From the NCBI GenBank assembly GCA_014155875.1, contig JACEFZ010014614.1:1-64000 (forward strand): a stretch of DNA of 64,000 nt, read 5' to 3'. Positions within the stretch are counted from its first letter, which is position 1. Every line of letters starts with the position of its first letter. The DNA is from Cepaea nemoralis (taxonomy: Eukaryota; Mollusca; Gastropoda; Stylommatophora; Helicidae). Positions 27,121-38,904 of the stretch are shown piece after piece. The notes beneath the pieces were generated by a model. That model saw only the letters and a list, made by a program, of their open reading frames with translations. It made no database searches and was not told the origin of the DNA. Both the position numbers and the translations under genes were made by a program.

Positions 27121-28235
<1,115 letters not shown>

Positions 28236-28240
28236 GTGTT

Positions 28241-28380
28241 TTTTGGGGGCGAGCTCAAAACCCCCCTCTTCTATAGTGTGTTTTCCACTCCTTCTTCCCA
28301 CACGGTAGACGAAAGTTGTTGGTGGAGTTAACATTGGATGGATTTTGTAGGTCTCTAGATTCAGCAAGGCCAGCCGTATG
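28241..28380 (-). pseudogene. Minor capsid gene fragment (copy 2, truncated by junction)
   Basis: Only the N-terminal ~45 codons of the 18236..18985 gene are present (LETY, TTFVYRV), with indels. The rest is missing because the duplication boundary lies inside the gene. Confidence 0.75.
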
Positions 28381-28479
28381 ACTTCTGGGGGTCAAGGTAA
28401 AAGCGGGGGGGAGTAGTGGGTTGTCCAATTTCTGTGTAAACCCCCGTATTCCCCGCCCCTTTGGGGCCCACTAACAAGG

Positions 28480-29485
28480 CTGGCGCTCCACCAAGTGTTG
28501 GGTCGTTGTGTATTATACACCACTACCTCGGAAGTCCGTATTTTTTCCCTTTTTGCTATAGACGGGTTTTTTGGCAATTTGGGGCCACCCGGCTAAAGTC
28601 CAATAGCCTGTGGGGTGTATTGTTTGTTTTGACGAACCGTTTGGGTTTAGGAGATCGTACAGCGTCTCATGGCCGGAGCCGACAATACTAGGGTGTCCCA
28701 TCAAAGGCTTGCAGCCGGCCCCGGCCAGAGCTGCTGGATCAATATTAGGGTGCCGAATTCCCCTCCTCGGAGTTTCAGCCCTGCCCACGAAAAATAACCC
28801 TTTGTCTTTTATGTAATATAAGTAAAAGCCCGGTCCCAAAATTAGCTGTATTTTTTAAATTCATAATCTAAATCTCCCTTTTTCTTGAGTGATATCCTTC
28901 CCTTCTCCCCCCCCCCCCCGGCGTGTTGAATGAGTTTTGCGGATTGGTAAGAACTTTTGAAGTCTCATCTGGCGCGTTGATAGTGCGCTAGGTTTTGGGA
29001 ACTGTATTTGTTAAGAACCCTCATCAAGCCTGATCCATGTAATTTATAATATTTTCGGGAGGAGTCACTGGGGCTATGGCCTCCTCTGCTCTGGCCCCTC
29101 TGTTTTGGGCCTCCTCCAGGGCTCTGGCTCTGTCCTCAATGGCCCTTTCAATGCCAAAATGGCCTGAGCTAGCCGTTACTTGGGGTTTGTTTGTTGGGAT
29201 ACCCAAAATTTCACTGGTTTGTTTTTCTGCTATTTTGTCAACTCACCATCTGAGCTTTGATGTTTTGGGTTTATTGCCCCTGTTTGTTGTGCTGACCTAC
29301 TCCCAAATTTTTTTAGTAATTGGTGTAAAGGGATTTTTGGCTCCCTCCTGTTGTAAATCTGTTTCCCCCAAACCCCTCTCCGCCAGAAAACCCCGCTGCT
29401 TCAGGCGGTCCCGACGTGCTAGAAATCCTTCACAAAAAGCGTTAACGCTTTGGGGGGGTTTAAATCCATCCCCCCAAAACAGGTT
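28480..29485 (-). pseudogene. Coiled-coil gene (copy 2), many indels
   Basis: Aligns with 19181..20182 but broken by numerous one-base indels and expanded homopolymers. Useful because the triplet matching the TAG stop of copy 1 reads GAG here. Confidence 0.75.
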
Positions 29486-29511
29486 TTGCTATCGCAAGGG
29501 ACATATAATTC

Positions 29512-30255
29512 TAAATAAAGACTTCGGGATATAGAACCGGATCGAACCCACAATCGGTTTTTTGCCACCCGGGGGCCCTTGCTGGCCATTTTTTTCGATT
29601 ACTGCCCCCCCCGGGTTAAGGTTTGGGCCTATGAAACTCGGGTGAAGAACTCCCCTAAATTCATAAAGGGGGCATATCCCCCCCAACATAGGGGGTCGTG
29701 AAGGGGCCCCAAATTTTTTCTTCGAAATTTTGGGTTTTGAAGATCCCCAAATAGTTTTGGGTTTTTTGTCACGGAGGGCCCTTTCTTGGGAATTCGGAAA
29801 AGCTTTTGGGTTAGGTAGAATTTGTCGGCACCAACCGTCCCCGGCCCTGGAAAGAATTACTTCTCGATGGGCCCCCTCTTCTCCAGCATGACCCCCATAA
29901 AAAGACCAATGACAGCTCTCTTTTCCCCGGGTAAAGGTCCTCGAGGGTGGGTGGGGCCCTTCGGGCTGAGCTATGAAAAGGGGGAAATATTTTCCCCCGA
30001 AACCTCCCCGACAGACCCCGGCCCCCCAATCTTGGGGAACTGGGTACTTGTCCTGCCCAAAGACTTCAAAGTACAGGTGCGTGGGTCAAAAGTTTAGCTA
30101 CCCCGGCTTCAGTAGTAGGTTGAGCATCATGTTTTTTTTTTTCCGCACCCCGATGGCTCGCAAAACAACAAAACAAAAATGGGTCCCCCAGAAACCAGGG
30201 GTGGGGGGGGGGGCTTTGTCCTCAAGGTCGAATTTGGTTATCTCCTTTTTAAAAT
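29512..30255 (-). pseudogene. Packaging ATPase (copy 2), heavily indel-damaged
   Basis: Follows 20211..20894 throughout, yet almost every homopolymer is lengthened and no long frame survives. The damage pattern is more like uncorrected read error than natural decay. Confidence 0.75.
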
Positions 30256-30280
30256 ATAAAACATTTGCAATATCTTAAAA

Positions 30281-30803
30281 ATGTATTGCCTGCGCTGTAA
30301 GAAGCAGACTCCTACCTGGAGGAGTCGGAGGTCGTGCTGAAAAATCGTCGAATAACCAGACGCGGTCTCTGTGAAGTTTGTGTGCTAAGAAGAGCCAGAT
30401 TGTTGGTATGGGGCTCCTCAACAAAGCACTGATATGTTGCCGTTTCCTGAGCGGCATATGAGCTGCCTGAGGGCGTCTAGCTCTGAGTATGTTCCTGAGG
30501 CTCGTTCCAGAATACAGGGAAATATAGCTACTGTGGCCCTTTTACTAAACTAGATAAGCGGATGGCCCAAGGTTATGAGGGGCCAACACACTCGACAGCG
30601 CCTGCAAGGCTCACGACATTGCTTATGCGGCCTCATAGCGATACAGCTAACCGCAACGTTGCTGATGATGTCCTAGCCGCGGGGCGGCTGAAATATTGCC
30701 GCGTCCTGGTGGTGCCCCCGACTGGGAGAGTCGCGATGCTCGCATAGTCCGGCCCTGATGTATTCCAAGAGCCGCTTTTTTATGGGTTGCGCCCTCGTTT
30801 TGA
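30281..30803 (+). pseudogene. Zinc-ribbon/PLA2-like gene (copy 2), frameshifted
   Basis: Starts with the same ATG context as 20928 but loses single bases within the first 100 bases and again in the PLA2 part, so neither domain is in one frame. Confidence 0.8.
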
Positions 30804-30831
30804 AATATATAGACATATGTAGTATATCAAT

Positions 30832-31030
30832 ATGTATTGGTTTTCGGTGTAAGAGACAGACCCCCACTAAGGGTGGGACGATTAGCAAGATGAAGAAGGG
30901 ACGGTCGGTTAAGCGTGGCACCTGCATTGTAGTGTGGTGGAAGGAAGAGTCAGATTGTTAGTGGGAAAGGACTCATCCTGTGCCCAACTCACCACTCAAG
31001 GATATCCCCCTCTTGGGATGGCTGTTATAG
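30832..31030 (+). pseudogene. Small zinc-ribbon gene (copy 2), frameshifted
   Basis: Copy of 21480..21677 with an extra G right after the start (near 30840) and an extra base in the second Cys pair. Confidence 0.8.
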
Positions 31031-31056
31031 AGGTATGTGATATTGGCCTTACAATA

Positions 31057-32070
31057 ATGGAGCTTGTTTTACTACAGCCCGCAAGGTTATTGGAAAGGGC
31101 ATTCAGCTTGTGAAGAAGTTGGCTGCTGGCTGCTAAGGTCAGTGAGACTGAGGCTAGGGAGTGGCTTCAGAAGCAGGCTATCTGGCAAATCTACCTGCCG
31201 AGGCCTCGCTATATTCCACGACCCCACATCGCCGAGTCCACAGCCGAATGCTGTCCATCAAGGCAGATCTTTTGTTTTCTCCACACATGATCGCGTTGGC
31301 CGCAAAAACCTATAGGTATGCCTTGACGGTGGTTGATGTTGCCTCACGCTACAAGGAGGCTGAGCCGTTTAACAGATAAGAGTAGCGACGCTGGTCGCAT
31401 CAGCACTTGGGCGGATCTATAACGCGGTTGCTCAGATGGCCTAATCTTTGCAGTATTGGATCCTGGGCGGAGTTTATGGGTGCCGTCAGTCAGCTGGTTG
31501 CTAAGCATAAGACACAGGTACGTCGTGGGCAGGCTTGGAACCATCGTCAGCAGGCCATTGTCGAGCGGTTCAACCGCACTCTGGCAGAGAGACTGTTCGG
31601 GGCCCAATATGCCCAGGAGTTGTTACTCGCTGCCCGAGGCTCAGATGAACGGTCGGTCGAATGGGTGAGAGCTCTACCCCAGGTAGTCGCTGCGATCAAT
31701 AATGAGGTGACGCGTTTGACTGGTAGGAAGCCAGCTGAGGCGATTAAGGATTCGATCGTCTCCCACGCTACAGCCGCGCCAGCCCGCCGCGCTATCGGGC
31801 GTAAGGAACCGGTGATTCCAGCCGACTCGCAGGTCAGGTATCTCTATTCGGTGGGCGAGCTTGAAGGGGGCCTGCGTCGGGCCACTGATCCTACATGGTC
31901 GCTGACCTTGCACAGGATTAGTCATATCACCCAGCAAGAGAGAGGGACAGCCCACTCTTTACTACCTAGTGGATGGGCCGGCTCGTGGTTTTGTGCGCGA
32001 GGAGCTGCTCATTGCTCCTCCAGACACACAGCTACCCCCTAGCAGGATTCTAGGAAACCGTAGGCCCTAG
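31057..32070 (+). pseudogene. Integrase (copy 2), 5' half frameshifted
   Basis: Copy of 21703..22704. Indels crowd the first ~430 bases. From about 31490 to 31940 it is open and nearly identical, including the DDE glutamate region (QQAIVERFN). A further small indel near 31945 shifts the C-terminus. Confidence 0.85.
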
Positions 32071-35000
32071 TGTTGATACCATCAGCACAAATCCACTTTT
32101 TCGTGTCCATGGGGCTCAGAGATGTTTTGTTCATCTCATAAACTCCTATCTGGTGGCCCTTGCTTCGGATGGCAACCTGTGTGTGTTTGTATTCACGCTG
32201 GCTGAACAGACTGTCCTTGTAGTGTTCGAGTCTGAGGTCCTTCTTCACAACTGTCCGAGCCACTCCTTTGGCTTTCTTGATGTTGGTGGCCTCCTCTAGG
32301 ATTGAGTACATCTTTGGTCTGAGACCGACGAACTCGGGTATCGAACGACCATTGCACTCGTCTTTGAATTTGCCGACCACCTGTTTATTCACAGTCGAAT
32401 GGTTGGGGTGGTCACGCGGATAATCTGAGAAGTCGTACCAGTCGGGGTGAGCCTTCATGTCCGCGTACACATACTCAGTCTCCACCTGAAGTAGAAGGGA
32501 GTCAGTATCTGTGTAGCAGAGCTGGAGTCTATTACCGTATTGGGGTTTAAGCCGGTTGTACCAGAAGTCGTACATGAGGTGCTTGGATAGGTCCAGGATG
32601 GCCTGCCCACAATAGACGGGTTTATTCAGCTGGACCTTGTTCTTGATGCTGTGAACCACCACCAGTCCACCGTTGAAGATTCTACACGATTCGTAGTTGG
32701 GGCTGGCGATTAATTTTCGGAGTCGGTCAGTCTCGATGCCTCTGACAAGGTTGACTCTGATACGCTTGCGAACATTCTCCATACTCTTCCCAAAGACGGC
32801 ATTGTTCATCAGCTTGAAGAAGTCCTTCTCAAATTCCGACTTGGCTTGGGCCCGTAGAGAGGTGTTCATCTCTATGTAGGGCTTCATCCATTGGGACTGA
32901 TTGAACTTGATGGCTCGGTGGATCTGGGTGACCTCTAGGCCGAGGCTGTGATAGAGTTTGAGATTGCGGTAGTGGACGACGTATCGCTCCTTGTTGTGGA
33001 GGTGAGGTACCAGCTTTGTCTGCTCCGTGAACTTACCCCCACCCCCCCCCCCACCCCCCCCACCCCCCACCCCAGTTTGTTCTGGAGCTCGCGCTGATAG
33101 CTGCTCAACCAGGCCTCGGGGACGGTCATGGTTTCTGGAGCTAGCGGATAGTCGCTGTGGGCTTCATGTAGATGCGCTGGGTACTTCATATCAATCTCAA
33201 CAAGCCATCCCTCTGGGGCGTTTTCGGGGGTGTTGAGTACCTCCTCGAGAGTTGGATTGGCCCATTGGAACCCGCCGGTGGGGAGGTATTCCATCATGGC
33301 CCATCCATACAGGTTATTTGCATCGAGGTACATGATCCATGAATTGGGTGTTGTGGGGTCATAGTCTGAAGTCTTGGGGTTGTTGGCCTTAGCATACCGC
33401 TTGGAGACCATGGCCACACCCCCGCGGAGACCCTTCTCAAAGAGGAGGTGCATGTCCAAGTCGGTTAGGAGCTCGAGTTGCACCTTCGTCTTTTTTAGGA
33501 GTGCGTCCCATGCCAGGCCTGGTGCACTGATGTAGTGGGCTGGGTCGAGCTGATATACCTCCATGCAGGTGTCTCGGAATGCCTCGAACATATCAGCCAA
33601 CAGACCGACGTCTGTTTTCAGGTATAGGTCATCGTAGCCTCCGAGTGTTTTGCAATCGAGCTCCTGCCACACTTTCTGGGCGTGGGCATAGTCAGAGTCA
33701 CTGATTCCTTCTCGGGTGAGCTTGCTGTAGAATGCCTCTTTGGGTGGTAGGCGGTCCTCTGCAAAGCGCTCGAAGCTGTCCATATATTCGTAGGGGTATA
33801 CACCCTTACGGAGAAGGAGATGTGACTGGCTCTGGCTTAGCGTGGCTCTGAACTTGCTCATTAAGGCAGCCCAGGGGGTGTGCTTCTCAGTGTTGCACGT
33901 CTCACATCTTGAGATTATGTCGTTGCCTCTACGTGTCAGAGCCATTGATTTGCCACAGTGCGTCAACTCGCTGAGGTTCCCTACCAGGGTGTTTAGAGAG
34001 TTATTCATGAACTGTAGGCTGTCAATGAATTGCAGCTGACCGATGGTGAAGGAGGCGTACTTCTCTAGGGTGTTTGGTATGCAGGTGATTGTTGTGTTGT
34101 CTACTTGTTTGGTTTGCCATTGGCCGTCTTTCTTCTTTTTGTAGACTTCTTTTTCCCCAGTCCAGACGGCCGGCCGCTTGCATGATGTTGTGGGAGTCGT
34201 ATCCTCTGAGGTTGTGGAAGACTACAGGTATCCTCAGCTTGTCTCTGTTGATGCGACATGCTAGATTACAGACATTGTGGGCTGCACCCCGGTATTTGCC
34301 TGTAATATGGCAGTGGTCTCTCACCTTGTCCCCCTCCAGCGGATCTTTACAGATGTGGCAAGTTGCGACGGAGGCAAAGCCTTCACGGTCTTTTTGCACC
34401 AGCACCATCATTGCCGGCCGCTGTAACTTGTGGTGGATGGTGGCCTGCTCTCGTCCCAACCATCGGAGGAATTCATCGGCAGCGTCCTTCCCACGATATA
34501 CAACAGGGTTTGTGGTGAGCCCGTCACAGCGTACAATGGTGTAGCCGAAGCTGCAGGGGGGCTGCTCAGCAAGTTGGCGGGTGTTGCTCTGGCTTGGATC
34601 CATTGCCGCACCATGTACTGGAACGTTCAAGGTCTCAAAGTCTGCGTATATGATGTATGGCGCCCTCATCTGTTTCTGGAGGGACTTGAAATTCATCTTT
34701 CCCTCTTTAGGCATGACATTCACCTGACAGGCTGTGTTGAAGCCTTGACAGAGTGGTTCATGCTGGTCCAGGGTTTCCTGAGTGAAGTGTACATGGAGGC
34801 AGTTGAGGCATGGATACTTCTTACCCTTGTGTTTGCTGTTTCCATATAGAAGCCGCCCCACATCCTTGACCCAGACATAGTGCCTATTCTCATCCTTACA
34901 TAGGAGCAAGACGTTGATTTGGTTGCGCTGGAGTGTGTTGGTTCGGAGTATGGTTGGCCCTTTGTTCCACCCAAAGACTCTGATGGCTATGGTGGGATTC

Positions 35001-35995
35001 TGGTTTTCAAACTTCGCAATACTGGTCAGCTGCACCGGGAAATGGATTCCTTCAAAGTTTAGCTCTCCCAGGTGGGCGCTATAATTGTTGAGCCTATCAG
35101 GATGCTCTCCGTGCGCTACTGGGTAGAGCGCAGAGAGTATGGCCCATTCAAAGCAGCGGTTGTCCTCATTCTTCACATTCACAACACTACGTGGTGGAAT
35201 GAAGCTGGGGGTCGCGAAGTAGCTAGAGCCTCGGAATGGTTGGTATTTTGCGATGTAGAGATCGAGCTGCACACAATCATCATAGCTCCAATCCGAACCC
35301 TGTTCAGTGAAGCACTCACTGTCTGCATATATCTTAGCAACGGCATGGTTAAATACCTCTTCAAATTCCCCCACATTCAGCATTTCGAGGTTCCTGCTTC
35401 CGTGGGCTGCTATTGCCGTGATCTGTTCACCTTCCGGTGTGGTGCGATAATATCTTAGGTGGAGATACAGCTGTATTTTAATGCCGCCATAATCCCCCAA
35501 CCCTTTTACCACCAGGGATTTGATGGCGGGCTCCATCGAAAACATAAATGCTCCAGGTTCTTCATAGCCGCTACCTTCTGGGACGATTGCTTCATATTTT
35601 CTCAGGCTCCCCTCAACCTCCCGGGTGAGTTTCAATTCAGGTGCGTTGTGAATGAATGCGGCCAACTTCTCATCCACTTCATCTCGCACACTATCAACTC
35701 GGGCAAGGAACTCTGCTTCGAGGTCGGTGTGGCGTTGAGCAAGCTGCCGGGCGCGGTGTCGTCGCTCGGCGACGATCGCGGCTCGGTCCGCGGTGGTACC
35801 GTGTACAAATCTCAGAGCGGTGGTAATCCCTGCTTCAAGTCGTGCCCCCTGTAGATTAGGGTTCTTCTCGAGCAGGGAGGCCCTAGTCATCTCGCGCGCT
35901 CTGAATATTTCCCCCTCAAGAACGGCCTTCCTCCTCCCACTGTATGGCATGCCATACTCGCGGGCTTGCTGTTTCAATTGATTCAGCGTAGGCAT
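32039..35995 (-). pseudogene. polB: DNA polymerase B (copy 2), two frameshifts
   Basis: About 99% identical to copy 1. The frame from the ATG at 35995 is open to 34022, so the two private deletions of copy 1 are not present. It shares the break near 34155..34180. It has its own break in an expanded poly-C/poly-G tract at 33036..33076 (copy 1 has a shorter, in-frame tract). Motif A, B and C regions are otherwise intact. Confidence 0.9.
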
Positions 35996-36076
35996 GGCTA
36001 AATACACAGATCCGTCAGTCTCTAACAGGTAGGTGTGTAAGTACACTGATGACTTCACCTCTCTCTAATTGAAAGT

Positions 36077-36355
36077 TCAATCCACTATAATCTTAGCAAT
36101 TCGACGAATCTCTGCATTATAGTCCTTTACATTCTCTTCGTACCAGATTCGGTGATACTCCTTGTCATATTCACATTCTTTATATAGTTCTAGGAGATTG
36201 TTGACCCCCTTCCCACATTTCCGACATGGTTTAATAAATGAACCCTTCCGTATTAGCACTGCATGGACTTTTCAGTAGTCCCTCATACAGCTACGATTGC
36301 AGGGCTCCGTGGAATGTAGCCGTAGCCACTTACAGTTGTTCTTCGCGGTGCGCAT
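36077..36355 (-). pseudogene. CxWL protein at right end (copy 2), nonsense codon
   Basis: Copy of 26686..26962. Here the N-terminal part is in frame from the ATG at 36355 (NCKWL, CNRSC), but a TGA replaces the CxxH cysteine near 36271..36274, so the C-terminal half is cut. Each copy therefore has a different lesion, and together they show the full family pattern. Confidence 0.7.
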
Positions 36356-36421
36356 CTTGGTATGTCTGCGGATGATACCCTCTAAATCAGCGGCTCGGTC
36401 GCCTGTAGGCGACCCGTACGT

Positions 36422-36545
36422 GCGCTCCGGGAGGATCGCGCCCCGGGGCGGGGCCCCGGGGGGTTGGATCCCTAGGAGGCTGTTGTTTTGGCGCTCCTGT
36501 GGTGCCACCGACCTTTTGGCCCCAAAGCCCCAGTATACATCTACT
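36422..36545 (-). repeat. Polinton right terminal inverted repeat (copy 2, full 124 bp)
   Basis: Complete match to the left repeat at 12606..12728, including the GC-rich core missing at 27029..27120. It is followed by the same GCTGT and CT tract, so it is not an independent insertion. Confidence 0.92.
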
Positions 36546-36748
36546 GCTGTCCTCTCTCTTTCTCTCTCTCACTATCTATTGCTCTCTCTCTCCATTCCTC
36601 TCTCTATCTCTCTTTCTCTATCTCTCTATCTCTAGCTCTTTCTTTCTCTTCCCCCCTCTTCCCCCTCTCCCCCGCTCTCTCTCTATCGTTCTCTCACTCT
36701 CTCTCTTTCTCTCCCTCTTCATCCTCTATCTTTTTCTCGCTACCTCTC

Positions 36749-36841
<93 letters not shown>
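36546..36841. repeat. (CT)n microsatellite (copy 2)
   Basis: Same tract as 27126..27420 with a different length of the terminal pure CT run. Confidence 0.95.
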
Positions 36842-36842
<1 letters not shown>

Positions 36843-37489
36843 ATATAACACGTCCTTTGTAGAAAGTCGCTCTCAACAAGGTGGATCGAGAAGCTTCTCG
36901 ATCTGTGGCCAGTTCCCCGCTCGTGCACCCTCATGCCCAAGGTTTCTGAAGTGTCCTCTATCTGTCTTAGTGACACAGATTCTTCTGTCAGGGACCACAC
37001 CTTCCATAACTGTTTGTTTTCAAACACCTAGATATGGCCAAAGTATTTTAGTTTCCGAGACAGGACACTTCATCAACCGGTTTTCTTGATGTTCGGGTCT
37101 GGTTGAATAGAGGAAACAGAGAAGATGGGCAGAATATCAGACGGGCCTGCGTGCCTAATTCTTAACCCTTTGAAAATAAAGTTTGTTCGTTCGTTCTTGG
37201 TCCACTATATTCTAAGATCTTTTCTGTAACATTTAAGCTCAAAAGTCCACATTTTCTTCTTTATTGATTGTGAAATAGTCCACGACTCACATCCTTATGT
37301 TGCAATATTTTAATTTGCTTGCTGTCGTTGTGCCATAGGTACTTAATACTGTTTAATCTATGCAGTGCCATGGCCAGCCTACGTTTACCTTCTTTCGAAT
37401 AGTCCCCGTTGTTGTTGATTTTGAATCAAAGATATTCAAAAGTTGTGACATGTTCAATTTCTTTCTTGTTAATTGTGCTGTTCTACCAA
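36842..37489. other. Polinton right flank (copy 2), no gene seen
   Basis: Matches 27421..28075 almost exactly. No coding or RNA signal is recognised. Confidence 0.6.
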
Positions 37490-37970
37490 ATGACAAATGG
37501 CTGCTACATTTCCATCGAATGTCTGTACTGCTATAGGTTACATAGCTGCTAAATGTCCGTAGAATTCTTGTTCTACTAAGAACTATTGGGTGCCAAATGT
37601 CCATAGAATGCATGTTCTACTTAGGACGATCGGCTGCCCAAATGTCCATAGAGTGCGTGTTCTACAAAAAACAATTGGCTGCTAAATGTCCATAGAATGC
37701 TTGTTCTACTAAGGATCAATTGGCTGCCAAATGTCCTTAGAATGCATGTCCTACTAAGGACAATTGGCTGCCCAAATGTCCGTAAATTGTGTGTTTTACA
37801 AAGAATAATTGGCTACTAAATGTCCTTAGAACACATGTTCTACTAGGAACAATCGGCCGCTAAATGTCTATAGAATGCATGGTCTGCTAAGAACAATTGG
37901 CTGCTAATTGTCTATAGAATGTATGTTCTACTATGGGCAATTGGCTGCTAAATGTCCATAGTTTAGTTAG
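37490..37970. repeat. ~44-bp degenerate tandem repeat
   Basis: About ten units, each with the phrases GGCTGCTAAATGTCCATAGA and TGTTCTACTAAG. Related units flank the Polinton on the left (12430..12605) and occur at 28100..28235. Confidence 0.8.
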
Positions 37971-38360
37971 TTTAGTTTAGTCGATAGATCAACATCACGG
38001 CACACGGGTATAACCCATAAGTGCTCCGTTCTCCTCCTAACTCAAGCCTAAGTTTGGAGAAATTCAGCTCAGTGCACGAACTCCGTAGCACCGGTGAGGA
38101 TCCTGAAATACTTTGGGTAGATTTTAAACTCGAAATTTTGCCCGGGCAGTCCCGTTAGGCCACTCTTTTTCGATTGCCAAGGTGATTTTTTACGTGCACA
38201 ACAATACACACGGGCGTCCGATCTCACTACCCAGAGACATGGGGAAATTCATTACTAGAAGTCCACGTGAAAAAAATACCGGTCCTCACCAGGGCTTGAA
38301 CCCGGGACCTCCAGCACTCGAGGAGGACACCATACATCGATACCACGCATCCCCCCTTGA
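37971..38360 (-). repeat. Probable tRNA-derived SINE (minus strand)
   Basis: On the minus strand a B-box-like GGGTTCAAGCCC lies near 38295..38306, downstream of a plausible A-box head near 38330..38345. The body towards lower coordinates shares GAACTCCGTAGCACC with the SINE-like element at 840..1025, and CCCATAAGYGCTCCGT with 2830..2850. Boundaries are approximate. Confidence 0.45.
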
Positions 38361-38384
38361 CAAATGACAAATAGTGACGAAATG

Positions 38385-38830
38385 TTCATAGAGTGCGTGT
38401 TCTACTGAACGGCCAATGTCTGCTAAATGTCCATCGAGTTCATGTCCTACAAAGAGACAAATGGTCTCAAATGAGAAACAGTTGCTAAATAACAAGTGGT
38501 TTCTACAAGATAAATGGTTGCTGAATGACAAACGGTTGCTACATGGCAGATGGTTACTAAATGACCAACGGTTGCTAAATGACAAATTATTGCTAAATGA
38601 CAAAATTCTGCTAAATGACAAGTGGATTGATAAGTGATAAATGATGATTGCATGTCCACAATGTCCGTGATTTACTAAAATAAAACATGTCATATAAATT
38701 AAATGTCTGTCGATTGCTTACTCGACAAAATGATAAATAGTGACGAAATGACAAATGGATGATGATTAATGACACATGGTTGCTAAACGGTAGTTGATCG
38801 CCAAATGACAACTTGCTGAAAGAATTCAAC
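38385..38830. repeat. Short degenerate tandem repeat (~20-22 bp)
   Basis: Repeated phrases of the type GGTTGCTAAATGACAAA between 38460 and 38830, apparently a shorter relative of the 44-bp family. Confidence 0.65.
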
Positions 38831-38904
38831 ATAATATTGTTGGTGCAAATTTATGAAAATTGGAGAAGAGAACCTGACATATCCAAGCTTACGTGAATGA
38901 AAGC

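Larger units (their letters stand above)
28241..37660. repeat. Duplicated segment, second copy (possible assembly artefact)
   Basis: Repeats 18739..28240 in the same orientation. From 28241 to about 31480 it differs by dozens of single-base indels and expanded homopolymers (for example runs of C, G and T at 29440..30200). From 31490 on, it differs by only about 1%, mostly substitutions. The abrupt quality change suggests unpolished read sequence at a join. Confidence 0.85.

Noticed and set aside
33027..33110. Gly-rich or Pro-rich insert in the polymerase of copy 2
   Set aside because: It is an expanded homopolymer-like C tract, probably slippage or sequencing error, that breaks the frame.
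28241..36545. A second, independent Polinton insertion
   Set aside because: It has no left terminal repeat, starts inside the minor capsid gene, and shares the same right flank, target duplication and CT tract as the first.
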